DNA of 24,843 bases from a virus: positions 1 through 24,843 of the IMG/VR virus record IMGVR_UViG_3300010885_022505, one strand, 5' to 3'. Shown in pieces: positions 14,392 through 22,943 of this stretch; the first letter of the stretch is position 1; each line of letters begins with the position of its first letter. The position numbers were made by a program, and so were the translations under genes. The notes under the pieces were generated by a model, which saw only the letters and a program-made list of their open reading frames with translations, ran no database searches and had not been told where the DNA came from.

Positions 14392-16348
14392 TCTTGTCAA
14401 CCTCCGGCTCTGTAACTAGCAGCAGCTCAGTTTCCTCCGGGAAACTTGGTGTGTCTGGGACTGAAACCTTAAATCCTTCAATCTTGCGAACGATTACTGT
14501 ATCGCGAACCTCGAGATCACTTGCAAGACGCATTCTTACAAATTCGTCTTCAACGATAATTGAGCACCAGTCTCCCGGCACAAACTCGCCGATCTTCGGA
14601 GATAGAGATCCGTTAACCTTTACCTTGATGTCTGAGACAGGAGGACGTGACTCTGCGAGGTATCGTTGAGCGTGACCGTATAGCGCGAGCTCGTCTGATT
14701 CCTCGCTGCGAGTCTCCTCTCCATCGAGTAGCGGCCAGCCTGCGGCTAACAGATCGGTAGCGGACGCGACAGCGTAAGGCTGGCTGATGTCATCGCCAAG
14801 ATCTGGGATGTTTCCAACAACAAAGAAGCGTGTTGCCGCGTCCTCGGCAGATTCTTCCATGGTTACGTCGATGATGCTTCCGGGATACTCAAACACAAGT
14901 TGATCAGCGCCGTAGCGACTTGGCGGAGAGACCTGTCCCTCCGCGGGAGGATTTGGATAGTCAATAGGTATAAGAACAAATGTGCGTGTAAACGTAGGGA
15001 TGTCGCCGATGTAGACAAGTTCGCAGTCAATACGATATTCAAAACCATCTACCGTGTCGGAGTACTCGTCTAGTTCCTCGCCGACGGACTTTAGTTCATA
15101 TCCGCGATATGGATTATTTGGCACGTTCTTACCGCTATACGCATCTGTAGAATATGAGATATCAATGTCAGAGTTGCCAGGAAACGGCCCGTATGTTCCA
15201 ATGTCCACAGTTGATTGAACAACCGCAGTTCCACCGGTTACCGCTGTCGCAACCATGTCGCTGTCCGCGACATAAACCCTAAACGTCGTGGCGGTTGGCA
15301 CGTCTACAATCTGATACTCGCCGTCAAATACTATGGTAAGAGAAGTAGGGTCATCTACGCCTGTAAGCACAACGGTGTCGTATTGTGCAAAGCCGTGGGC
15401 ATTGCTTGTGGTAATCGTTGCGGTAAAGTCGGCAACTGACTTAAGTGTTACTGTTTTAGTTATGTTCTTTACCGAGGACGTTAACGATGATGCAATGGTA
15501 AACGTAGTAGCGCTTGGTGTTGCGACTACATCCCACAAACCGTCAAGACCAGCCGACACGTTATAGATTTCTAATGACTGCGTAGGTATCAGGTTGTGAG
15601 CAGACACGGTGGTTACGGTAGTTACGCTTGACGGCGCGGTAATAGATGTGATTCGCAGACTAGTAGTAAGAGCAGGCTCTATGTCCGTGTTAGGAAATGA
15701 GATGTCGCTAAAGTCCACAAGAATCTCGTCAAGCAGCTGGCGCACGTAGTCGTAGGTGTCAACACGCGCGTAGACTGTTACACCTACGTATGTCCCGTTG
15801 GGAACGGACGTGCCGGTAATTGTAAACGTAGCATTTGTAGGAGAGGATGCTATCGTGTAGTATGCGTTATAGATAAAGTCAGAAACCTCTGGAAATATAA
15901 GACGCACCGACGATCCTACGGGAAAGTCATACTCCAAGGATTCTAGGGTTCCAGTTAGTGTTCCGCCAGACGCGACGATGGTTGCGCCAAAATCGTGAGT
16001 ATATGTCTTCCAGATGTTACGGTGGAAGAAGTAGCTGGTAAACTCTGACGCGCTAACACTTAGGTCTCGATCAACAACGTTGTAGTTGCGGTTCCAGATA
16101 ATTCCACCCCAGACGCACTCGCTATCGCGAACAACGTAGAGTCCAGTTTTTCCCGGCATCGTGCTTTCATATAGGTTCATTGACGCTGTCTCCGGGATAA
16201 CCGGTATGCTGCCGCCAAAGCTTCCCGCGGCCTTGATGGATCTTTCAAAGGAAACTCCCTTAAAAGGAATCTCCGCAAGTACTTCGTTAGTTAAAAGATC
16301 GGTGGTAAAATATCGGTATATGGCCGCGTCTGATTGGTACAGTACCAT
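14381..16348 (-). CDS. Minor tail protein with inserted beta modules
   Basis: A 655-residue protein. The N-terminus (FKGVSFERSIKAAGSFGGSIP, then GKTGLYVVRDSECVWGGIIW at 67-85) and the C-terminus (PGDWCSIIVEDEFVRMRL, RKIEGFKVSVP) match the actinophage minor tail protein found right after the Dit-like gene, comparable to Gp37-type (ReqiPepy6) siphovirus proteins. It would sit at the tail tip. The part between about 121 and 378 is mostly extra beta modules: a clear one at 297-378, a weaker one at 232-287 and a marginal one at 121-192. ATG at 16348 has GAGGT upstream. The end overlaps the start of the fibre gene. Confidence 0.83.
   Translation of the reverse strand: MVLYQSDAAIYRYFTTDLLTNEVLAEIPFKGVSFERSIKAAGSFGGSIPVIPETASMNLYESTMPGKTGLYVVRDSECVWGGIIWNRNYNVVDRDLSVSASEFTSYFFHRNIWKTYTHDFGATIVASGGTLTGTLESLEYDFPVGSSVRLIFPEVSDFIYNAYYTIASSPTNATFTITGTSVPNGTYVGVTVYARVDTYDYVRQLLDEILVDFSDISFPNTDIEPALTTSLRITSITAPSSVTTVTTVSAHNLIPTQSLEIYNVSAGLDGLWDVVATPSATTFTIASSLTSSVKNITKTVTLKSVADFTATITTSNAHGFAQYDTVVLTGVDDPTSLTIVFDGEYQIVDVPTATTFRVYVADSDMVATAVTGGTAVVQSTVDIGTYGPFPGNSDIDISYSTDAYSGKNVPNNPYRGYELKSVGEELDEYSDTVDGFEYRIDCELVYIGDIPTFTRTFVLIPIDYPNPPAEGQVSPPSRYGADQLVFEYPGSIIDVTMEESAEDAATRFFVVGNIPDLGDDISQPYAVASATDLLAAGWPLLDGEETRSEESDELALYGHAQRYLAESRPPVSDIKVKVNGSLSPKIGEFVPGDWCSIIVEDEFVRMRLASDLEVRDTVIVRKIEGFKVSVPDTPSFPEETELLLVTEPEVDKIGQ
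15215..15460 (-). repeat. E1_FCCH-like beta module in minor tail protein
   Basis: Residues 297-378 include TATITTSNAHGFAQYDTVVL and VFDGEYQIVDVPTATTF, the pattern shared with the other copies (TTxxAHGF, then G-x-Y-x-I, then V-P-T-x-T-T-F). A weaker copy precedes it at 15488-15655 (TTVSAHNLIPTQSLEIYNVS, then VVATPSATTFTIASS). A marginal one at 15773-15988 keeps only the YTIASSPTNATFTI ending. Confidence 0.65.
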
Positions 16349-16393
16349 TTGTTATACCTCACTAAGTAGATTCGTCGTTGAGTACATTGTATA

Positions 16394-18031
16394 CTATCCA
16401 AGCCATGCAGAGCGGTAATATATGGTCAAGGACGCAGAGCTTGTCAGATCTCCGTCATCGTAGAAACTAAACACGTTTGCGCCTGGAGCTAGAAGTGTCC
16501 ACTCCGCAAGAACGTCAATAAGACTGCGCTTGCCGACTGCATCACCGTTAAGCGCAACCTCGTGATCTTTTGTGTCAACCTCAAGAATATCCGCGGTAGA
16601 TGTAATTGTCCCAGAGCTAGCAACAGATACTACGTTGGTCGCAGTTTTAGCGTAGGTAAGCGTTGTGGTTGTTGGGACAGTTAATATCGTAAAGGTACCG
16701 TTGAATGTTGCGTGAACACCGGATACAACTACCACATCACCTGCAAGTAGTCCGTGCGCCGCCGTTGTGGTTAGCGTCGCGATGTTACTCGTTAAGGCCC
16801 TGTTAGAAACTGTAGGTGTTAGGACTCCGCGCAACGCGCCGATGATGGTGATAGCCTCGTTGGTTGTCTCGTTAAGAATAGTTGCAGGGCCAACGATGGG
16901 ACCGGTAACCTCAAACACGACAGGTGAGTATGCGTTTCCTGTGTTTGTAACCGTGCCTGTTCCAGATCCGACAGTTCCTGAATCTTCTCCTGCAATCGTC
17001 ACCGCGCGATAGCCTAGCTCGTTTCCTTCATACCACTCGTACTTAAGAGGATCTGGAGCACGAAGACCGATTGAAAATTCAGTGCGTCCACGCGCGTTTA
17101 CAGTTTGAATGTCTGGCCGTCCAGACAGGCGAACAAACGAAGCCTTGGTAGGATTTTCATTTGTCCTTAGCCATCCGCCTACATACACAAGATCTGTCTC
17201 CTGAATAAGCTTGTCTCTCGACACTGGAATCAACGACGGATCCGGGGTAAGAAAGACTCCGGTAAGGGTAATTTGACGAGCTTGGTAGCGTCCGCGCACG
17301 TCGTAGGAGCCATCGCCCCAACCGCGAGGAATATCGTTTACCTCCGGCTCGGGGTGAACCCACCAGCCCTCAATGTCTGTGCACACCCAGACGACACCGT
17401 TTTCGTCTATCGTGTTAAGAACAAGACTACCGATGGAAACATCGGCGTTAAGCTGCATTCCCGTGATCTTAGGAATAGGTAAAGGCGTAAGCCCTAGGTT
17501 GACGTACTTGTTTTCAGTTGCCTGCGTTACGTCGTCAAAATACTCACCGACGTAGGACGCGGCCTCAAACATAAATGCGTCCGCATAGAATTTCTTGCTA
17601 ACCGTGCCAGCCAACGGCTGAACAACCGAGATTGACGCTCCAAGGGCTAATGAAGGCGCTGTCATTACACCCATTAGTCTTATCCAGTCATCACCTGGGG
17701 TGTTCTCTAAACCGATTGTGGACGTTGTAGAGATAAGGCTACCGCCTGTTAGGGCGGTGTACCAGCCGACGTTGATTTGGAAGGTCCCGGTCTCTTGTCC
17801 TGCAGGTACCTTTACATATCCGGCAACCGCGTATGAGGTAGCGGCGGAGACTGAGATGCGAGATGCAATCACCGCACCTGAGTTTACAGCCGCGGCCTTT
17901 GTAATCTCAAGACACGAGGAACCAAAGAAGGCGTCGGTTGTAATACGTGTAATTGTAGAAGACCCCGTGGCAGACCAGCCTGTTGTGTTTGTCTTAAAGG
18001 AAGGGTTGACGACTAGGTTATTTCTCGCCAT
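16394..18031 (-). CDS. Distal tail (Dit-like) protein with N-terminal carbohydrate-binding-like domain
   Basis: A 545-residue protein. Residues 1-165 (NLVVNPSFKTNTTGWSATGS and FYADAFMFEAASYVGEYFDD) have the start and end signature of a CBM4/9-type jelly-roll. Residues 180-400 are the actinophage Dit/sipho-tail domain (VSIGSLVLNTIDENGVVW, GRYQARQITLTGVFLTPD, IGLRAPDPLKYEW). An E1_FCCH-like module (407-479) is inserted between GALRG and DILEVDTKDHEVALNG, two segments normally adjacent in Dit. Residues 480-545 complete the domain. The gene follows the tape measure directly (TAA, then ATG at 18031, with GGAGG from the TMP end), the standard Dit position. Dit forms the hub below the tail tube. Confidence 0.85.
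   Translation of the reverse strand: MARNNLVVNPSFKTNTTGWSATGSSTITRITTDAFFGSSCLEITKAAAVNSGAVIASRISVSAATSYAVAGYVKVPAGQETGTFQINVGWYTALTGGSLISTTSTIGLENTPGDDWIRLMGVMTAPSLALGASISVVQPLAGTVSKKFYADAFMFEAASYVGEYFDDVTQATENKYVNLGLTPLPIPKITGMQLNADVSIGSLVLNTIDENGVVWVCTDIEGWWVHPEPEVNDIPRGWGDGSYDVRGRYQARQITLTGVFLTPDPSLIPVSRDKLIQETDLVYVGGWLRTNENPTKASFVRLSGRPDIQTVNARGRTEFSIGLRAPDPLKYEWYEGNELGYRAVTIAGEDSGTVGSGTGTVTNTGNAYSPVVFEVTGPIVGPATILNETTNEAITIIGALRGVLTPTVSNRALTSNIATLTTTAAHGLLAGDVVVVSGVHATFNGTFTILTVPTTTTLTYAKTATNVVSVASSGTITSTADILEVDTKDHEVALNGDAVGKRSLIDVLAEWTLLAPGANVFSFYDDGDLTSSASLTIYYRSAWLG
16595..16813 (-). repeat. E1_FCCH-like module inserted in Dit domain
   Basis: Residues 407-479 of the Dit-like protein read TVSNRALTSNIATLTTTAAH, then GDVVVVSGVHATFNGTFTI and VPTTTTLTYAKTATNVVSVA. 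The segment is close to the two fibre copies at 13243 and 13708, including parts of the DNA, suggesting copying between genes. Confidence 0.8.
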
Positions 18032-18032
18032 G

Positions 18033-21000
18033 TTATGCTCCTCCGCGACGAAGTTGGAATGCGATTTGACGTGAAACTATAGACGCGAGCTCTGATTCGT
18101 TCATTCCTGGTGAAGGGTAGACGTTGATAGTCATCCCCGCGCCTTGTCCTCCAGAAAGCATCTGAATCATTGCCTTATCACGCTTTGATAGTCCGTCTGG
18201 GTCAAGAGGCTCTACACGCTCTGGCCGTCCTGCTTCTGCTATCTGAGCCATAGTTCCACCTGGCGAAGGCATAACAACTCCGCCTTTTGCCAAGCTAGGA
18301 AACCCTAGAGTAAAGCTTGGGAGAGTTTTTCCAAGGATGGTTGCCCCTCCAATTTTTAGCTGCTTGCTTGCAACATTTGCGTTCCACCAAGCTTTTGCAT
18401 TAGCCCATGCGTTCTTTAGTCCACTTGTTAAACCTTCCCAAATGTTGCCAAGGCCATTTCCAATTTTTCCAGGTATTGACTTAACAAAATCAACGATTTG
18501 ACCAAATCTTGTCTGTATCTCTGTCCACGCGGCGGATAGATTTTTTCCTAGCCATGACCATATAGCAGAACCAACTTCAGCTAGTTTTCCAGGTATTCCC
18601 TTAACAAAGGCTACTATATTGTCCCAATTTTTAACTATGGCAAGAACTGCCAAACCAAGCGGACCAGTTAATATTGCAAGCACTAAAGGCCAGTTTGTCT
18701 TTAGCCAGTCAATAACATTTCCAATAACATTTTTTATGCCTTCAAAAAGTTTATCTACGGCGTTTCTAAATGTCTCGCTTTTGTTGTACAACAGCGCAAA
18801 ACCGGCGATAAGAAGACCGATAGCAAGGAGAATAGCACCAACCGGGTTAGCGGCTAAGGCAAGACCAAAAACTCTTAAAGCAGCGCCTGCGCCTTTCAGT
18901 GCGGTAACAAACGCGCCGCCAAGCGCCATCGCGAGAGCGCCTAAACCTTTTGCTGCGCCTCTTACTGCCGTGACTCCCAGCGTGGAAAGTTTTGCCGTGA
19001 ACTTAGACGTAGTTAGCGTAGCTAGTGATTCCTTGCCTATGAGAAGTCCAACTCCACGTACCATGAACAATATGTTGCCTGCTACAACCTTAAACCCGAA
19101 GGCGGCAGCTCCGAACGCAAGACCAAGTGCGCTAATTGCTCCAAAAATCTTAGATAAGAAGTCAAATGCTGTTCTAACCGCCGGTATCGCTAAGAAGGTA
19201 TTTAACGAGCTTAATAGTTTATCAAGGGTGTTAAAGAACGCGGTGATACCGCCAGAAGAAGCCGTAAGCTCTGCAAAACGCACAAGCGACGTTATAAACT
19301 TTGCTAGCGAAGGTCCTCCCTTGTTAAGTTCTGTGAGAAGCTTTCCAAAGGAAGGTGCAGCTGTGCCCAAGGTGTCCCAAAACTTCTTAATATTAGGGTC
19401 CGCACCAGCCTTAAGAATTTCCTTAATAAACTTACCTATGCTGCTAAGAACTGCCTTAGAGTTTTCAGCCGTGCCCTTGAAGTAATCAGATAAAGCGGTT
19501 TGGCCCTCAACGCTGCCGGAGAACGCCTCGAACTTTCCTGTCACCTCCTTGAAGTAATCAAGAAGTATGTATCCGCCGCCGCCAGGAGTGAAGTTTGCCT
19601 TAACAATGTTAGTTATGCCGCTTATCGCATTACCAAAGATTGTGCCAATCTTAGCCGCGATGTCGCCAGCCTTATCAAACATCTTTTGAAGTTCACCGGT
19701 TGCCTGCTTAGTATCAAGGTACTTAGCCCAGCCGGCTGTCTTACCTTCTAAGAACTTATTAAACTTTGCTGCTAGAGGCTGAGCTGAGATAAGAACAGAA
19801 AGGAACGAGTCGTATAGGTTGCCCGCAGTTCTTGCGTAGCTTTGTATATTAACACCGGCATTTTTAATAACCTGTTTTAGATCACCGATATTCTCAATAT
19901 CAGTAATTGCCTTGGTGATACTTCCAAAGGCCTTGCCTATGCTGTTTCCAAGATCTACAAGAACTGGTTTTAGCTCTGGGAATAATTTAGTTCGAAGTCT
20001 TTCTAGTCCGGATTCAAGCTGACCAAATAGCTTACTGCCTAGCGCATCGCGCAGATCTTTAAGTGAAGGCATAAACGTGTTAACCATGTAGTTAACAAAT
20101 CCTTGCGCCTCCTTAGAGAGACCGGCCATTGAATCAGCAAATGCTGTATCTGCAGATCCACCTTTTTTAGCCTTCTCGAGAGCATCCTGCGCATCTTTCT
20201 GCTCACGTATAGCTTCAATTTGTCTTTTCTCAGCTTCAAGATAGGTTTCTGTTTGCTCGTACTTCTTAGTACCTGCAGCCTCGGCCGCGTCTCCTAGGCG
20301 TTTTTGCTCTGCGGTAAGATCTGAGTTACGGTCCTTAGCCTTGCGAAGATTAAGGTCAGCTTCTGCAAACGCAAGTTTTGCCTCGCGGCGTGCGCGAGAG
20401 TTAGGAGGCAGATCTGCCACACGTGCTAATGTTTCACGAGCTTTCTCGAGCTCGATGGCAGCTTTACTTTCACTGATAGCTGCGTCCTCAACGTCAAAGT
20501 CAAGTTGCTGGACTTCTTCTGCCGCAGCTGCAGTTGCCTTTGCAAAATCATATTGAGCTTCTACAACTCGCTCTGTTGTGAGAGCAAGACGTTTTAATGC
20601 TGCGTCCTCAGCGGTAGTGTCTTTTACTGATCCTTTACGCGCTTTACTTCCTGCGGAAATTGCCGCGCCTACTCCCTTAAGAGCGGCCATTAGACCTATT
20701 CCAGCTATGCCAATAGAAGTGAGTGCGGTGGCAAGCACGACAGCGGAGGGAGCAGCGGCAAGGAAGGCAGCGCCCAGGGAGACAACTCCGCCTACAAGAG
20801 ATCCTATGCTAGAAAGTAGCGTCGAGATTAAAGGGCCAAGCGTGTAACCTGTGCGAACAAGAGACTGGAATTGTTTTCTTGCCGCGAAGGCTTGCTTGTC
20901 AAAGTTGCTTAACCCGCGACTCATAGCGCTTCCGGCACCTCGCCCAAATCCGCGGGAGAATGTCTCTCCTACAGACTTGCCGTCTTTATTAAGATCAATT

Positions 21001-21083
21001 CCACTTGCTGCCTTGCGAACATCATTTTCAAAGCCAGTAGTTATAGCCTTAACAACTATATAGGCGTCTCCGACTATTGCCAC
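18033..21083 (-). CDS. Tail tape measure protein
   Basis: At 1016 residues this is the longest gene. Hydrophobic segments lie at about 80-145 (LGPLISTLLSSIGSLVGGV onward), and a later one contains NPVGAILLAIGLLIAGFALL. A long Ala/Lys/Glu-rich coiled coil spans about 160-310. The C-terminus (AEAGRPERVEPLDPDGLSKR, then a short tail ending AFQLRRGGA) is typical of actinophage tape measures. By the usual ~1.5 Å per residue it implies a tail near 150 nm. The start is GTG at 21083 behind a near-perfect AAGGAGGT seven bases away. Its position after the chaperone frames and before Dit is the standard order. No lysozyme or peptidase domain was seen. Confidence 0.95.
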   Translation of the reverse strand: MAIVGDAYIVVKAITTGFENDVRKAASGIDLNKDGKSVGETFSRGFGRGAGSAMSRGLSNFDKQAFAARKQFQSLVRTGYTLGPLISTLLSSIGSLVGGVVSLGAAFLAAAPSAVVLATALTSIGIAGIGLMAALKGVGAAISAGSKARKGSVKDTTAEDAALKRLALTTERVVEAQYDFAKATAAAAEEVQQLDFDVEDAAISESKAAIELEKARETLARVADLPPNSRARREAKLAFAEADLNLRKAKDRNSDLTAEQKRLGDAAEAAGTKKYEQTETYLEAEKRQIEAIREQKDAQDALEKAKKGGSADTAFADSMAGLSKEAQGFVNYMVNTFMPSLKDLRDALGSKLFGQLESGLERLRTKLFPELKPVLVDLGNSIGKAFGSITKAITDIENIGDLKQVIKNAGVNIQSYARTAGNLYDSFLSVLISAQPLAAKFNKFLEGKTAGWAKYLDTKQATGELQKMFDKAGDIAAKIGTIFGNAISGITNIVKANFTPGGGGYILLDYFKEVTGKFEAFSGSVEGQTALSDYFKGTAENSKAVLSSIGKFIKEILKAGADPNIKKFWDTLGTAAPSFGKLLTELNKGGPSLAKFITSLVRFAELTASSGGITAFFNTLDKLLSSLNTFLAIPAVRTAFDFLSKIFGAISALGLAFGAAAFGFKVVAGNILFMVRGVGLLIGKESLATLTTSKFTAKLSTLGVTAVRGAAKGLGALAMALGGAFVTALKGAGAALRVFGLALAANPVGAILLAIGLLIAGFALLYNKSETFRNAVDKLFEGIKNVIGNVIDWLKTNWPLVLAILTGPLGLAVLAIVKNWDNIVAFVKGIPGKLAEVGSAIWSWLGKNLSAAWTEIQTRFGQIVDFVKSIPGKIGNGLGNIWEGLTSGLKNAWANAKAWWNANVASKQLKIGGATILGKTLPSFTLGFPSLAKGGVVMPSPGGTMAQIAEAGRPERVEPLDPDGLSKRDKAMIQMLSGGQGAGMTINVYPSPGMNESELASIVSRQIAFQLRRGGA

Positions 21084-21114
21084 TTACTCACCTCCTTTCT
21101 TTTGATAGCATCTG

Positions 21115-21468
21115 TTACTTAGATAATGGTTCGTCTAGGGCTTCGCCAAATGGTTTTGTCATCGAGGCGTTTACCGGAGTTGCCGGGACAAACGACTTTG
21201 TCGGTCCTTTTAACGGATCAAACGGAACTACAGTTTTATTCTCAGGCTCGTCAATAGAGTAGTCTCCCTGAGCAGATCCACTAGATGTAGTTCCTGAGGT
21301 GCTATACTTGTATGGATGCCCATAGAAGTCTTGGTAGATAATCTCTCGTGCGCTACTGCGAGCATCGGCTTCTTCCTTAGAGGCATGATGGTTATCTTCT
21401 TCAAGAAAGAAGTGAATAACATCTAACATGTCAGATGCCTCCATTTCTTTTAGATTAAGTCCGTTCAC
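21115..21468 (-). CDS. Tail assembly chaperone, downstream (T) frame
   Basis: The frame is 117 codons from GTG 21468, but it is probably translated by -1 frameshifting from the chaperone upstream. Before the GTG the same frame stays open through WGIDLWPYVNGKALVNG, sense that would be pointless without read-through and that resembles the junction in other actinophage G-T products. The GTG has only a weak ribosome site. The body (MEASDMLDVIHFFLEEDNHH) is followed by a low-complexity tail ending FGEALDEPLSK. The expected fusion is about 245 residues (21851 to 21115). G and GT proteins hold the tape measure while tail tube subunits assemble; the tape measure gene follows at once. Confidence 0.78.
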   Translation of the reverse strand: MNGLNLKEMEASDMLDVIHFFLEEDNHHASKEEADARSSAREIIYQDFYGHPYKYSTSGTTSSGSAQGDYSIDEPENKTVVPFDPLKGPTKSFVPATPVNASMTKPFGEALDEPLSK

Positions 21469-21512
21469 GAGTGCTTTTCCATTTACATATGGCCAGAGGT
21501 CAATCCCCCAAG

Positions 21513-21851
21513 TTAGGAGACTTCTGGCTCCCCTTCCGGGCGACCTGCGTACACCTCAACAAGCCAGCCAGAGATCTCGCCAAGTGTTTCTACTGTAACG
21601 ATCTTATCTGGGTGGTTAAGAAGAGTGTCAAATCGTTTGTAGCTTTCCTCTAGAAGAACTTGTTCAAAGAACATTGTAATTGTTCTTGCAGATTCTGCTG
21701 GATCTTCGCTGCTTGCGCGAGAAACAAGATCAAGAAGAGCCTTTCCTTGAAGTTGCTCACGACAAGAAAATTCTTCATCGTGTAGCTTAAAGGTTACCGG
21801 CTCTTTTTCTCCAGCACTTTTACCAGAGCCAAAGTCTTTATACTTAGTCAT
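21513..21851 (-). CDS. Tail assembly chaperone, upstream (G) frame
   Basis: A 112-residue acidic protein (FKLHDEEFSCREQLQGKALL, then ARTITMFFEQVLLEESYKRF) ending GRPEGEPEVS. The patterns LHDEEF, a helix with F-E-Q-V-L, and a late GWLVEVYAG are those of the short product of the two-frame chaperone gene before the tape measure in actinophages. ATG at 21851 follows GGAGG eight bases upstream. The stop is TAA at 21513. A minority of ribosomes should shift -1 shortly before it to make the longer GT form. Confidence 0.83.
   Translation of the reverse strand: MTKYKDFGSGKSAGEKEPVTFKLHDEEFSCREQLQGKALLDLVSRASSEDPAESARTITMFFEQVLLEESYKRFDTLLNHPDKIVTVETLGEISGWLVEVYAGRPEGEPEVS
21528..21540 (-). promoter_or_regulatory. 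Probable -1 ribosomal frameshift region (chaperone G to GT)
   Basis: The shift must occur between a TGA in the -1 frame at 21558-21556 and the zero-frame TAA at 21515-21513. In that stretch the best candidate is C-CCG-GAA (21540-21534), next to A-GGG-GAG (21534-21528). Neither is a perfect X-XXY-YYZ heptamer; CCG can re-pair on CCC in the P site but GAA on GGA is poor. The event is well supported by the open frame; the exact slip site is not. Confidence 0.5.
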
Positions 21852-21911
21852 TTTTTCTTCCTCCGTTTTGCGTTTGTGTCTTTATCAAGGCGTTCGTGCC
21901 TTAATTCTAGG

Positions 21912-22430
21912 TTATCTTATCAAATAAAGGTTATCGGCGAGGAACTTATTAGGCTTAGTTCCAGGATGTCTTACAGAGCGTGCGTACACTATGCGACCTC
22001 TAGAACTAAATCGAAGAACCTGCGCTCTGTTAGGAGTAATAATATGAGGTCTAGTTCCTTCGTGGTGCATTAGGGCGTATCTAAGTGGCGACCCGATAGT
22101 CATACTTTGTCCATACCCTGCACGTGACTGCGACATACTTATAGAGTTTTTTAACCGACCGGTGTCAACGCCAACCTGAGCTTTTGCAGCGGCAACAATG
22201 GCGCGGCCTCTAACATACATGTGACGTCCAACTGGACCGTATGGGTCGTTAAGAGTAAAGTCTAAAGTAACCTTACGAAAAACTATGTTCACATTACTAA
22301 AGCTTATGCCTACACTTCTACCTGGTGATACGCTAGCTCTTCCTACGCTACCCATCCGACCGACACGTCGCGCGGCACGCTGACCTGCAGCGATTAGCGG
22401 GCTGTCGCGTATTATTCCAAAAAGTGGCAT
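21912..22430 (-). CDS. HK97 gp10-like neck / tail completion protein
   Basis: A 172-residue protein with the signature of the HK97 gp10 family: QVGVDTGRLKNSISM (DTGxL-x-S), then a beta segment YALMHHEGTRPHIITPN, and a C-terminal HPGTKPNKFL. The family forms part of the connector between head and tail or caps the tube. The N-terminal ~70 residues (Arg-rich, RRVGRMGSVGRASV) look flexible. ATG at 22430 shares a base with the TAA of the gene before it (TAATG). A 60-base gap follows before the chaperone start; it contains only a weak 5-bp hairpin. Confidence 0.85.
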   Translation of the reverse strand: MPLFGIIRDSPLIAAGQRAARRVGRMGSVGRASVSPGRSVGISFSNVNIVFRKVTLDFTLNDPYGPVGRHMYVRGRAIVAAAKAQVGVDTGRLKNSISMSQSRAGYGQSMTIGSPLRYALMHHEGTRPHIITPNRAQVLRFSSRGRIVYARSVRHPGTKPNKFLADNLYLIR

Positions 22431-22933
22431 TATGGAACAGCCATGGTTAACTGCATAGCGGTTGTCTGAAAACCACCGTCAAATCCTGAGCTATCTGCCG
22501 TGGCAATTACACCTAGGCCAAACTCATCTGGCTCCCACTGATCTAGTCTATTTAGTAGACGCATAAATAACCACGCGTCTACGACAGCCGCCTCGGAGCC
22601 TTCTTGAATTTTATCTCCAGAAGGAGCTTTTCCGTTCTGCCCGACGACAGGAATTTCACGCGATATAGAAATAGTAAGAACAGCGCTTCTCGGCATGGTG
22701 GAGCGTTGAGGTGTGCCTGCCTGGTCGCCGGGAGTACCTAGGTACATTTGCATGAAGGAAACAACTAGCTGCTCGCAGTCAATCGCAGGCTCGCCCACGG
22801 TCCAAAACCTACGAGAAGGTAGTGGAACATTATTTTCTTCAAATACTTCAACTGTCTTCTCAAGTACTCTATCAAGAAAGACCTTGAGGCTTAGGGCATC
22901 TTCGGAAACCATGGAGACGTCTGTTATTGGCAT
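22430..22933 (-). CDS. Tail terminator-like protein
   Basis: A 167-residue protein. It starts with a helix (ALSLKVFLDRVLEKTVEVFE), then VGEPAIDCEQLVVSFMQMYL, a strand with Arg-rich turns (RSAVLTISISREIPVVG), an acidic helix (EAAVVDAWLFMRLLNRLDQW) and a final strand pair (GGFQTTAMQLTMAVP). This order resembles the actinophage tail terminator / neck protein family. ATG at 22933 follows AGGAG. It lies ten bases after the adaptor gene and overlaps the gp10-like gene by one base. A separate head-tail stopper was not found, so it might take that role instead. Confidence 0.68.
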   Translation of the reverse strand: MPITDVSMVSEDALSLKVFLDRVLEKTVEVFEENNVPLPSRRFWTVGEPAIDCEQLVVSFMQMYLGTPGDQAGTPQRSTMPRSAVLTISISREIPVVGQNGKAPSGDKIQEGSEAAVVDAWLFMRLLNRLDQWEPDEFGLGVIATADSSGFDGGFQTTAMQLTMAVP

Positions 22934-22943
22934 ATTAGTCTCC

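Noticed and set aside
18619-19485. 288-codon open frame on the plus strand
   Set aside because: It is the antisense of the tape measure gene, with Ala/Pro/Lys-rich meaningless sequence, no ribosome site and no domain pattern.
21887-21902. Hairpin AAGGC/GCCTT before the chaperone gene
   Set aside because: Only five pairs and no U-run; not convincing as a terminator or regulator.
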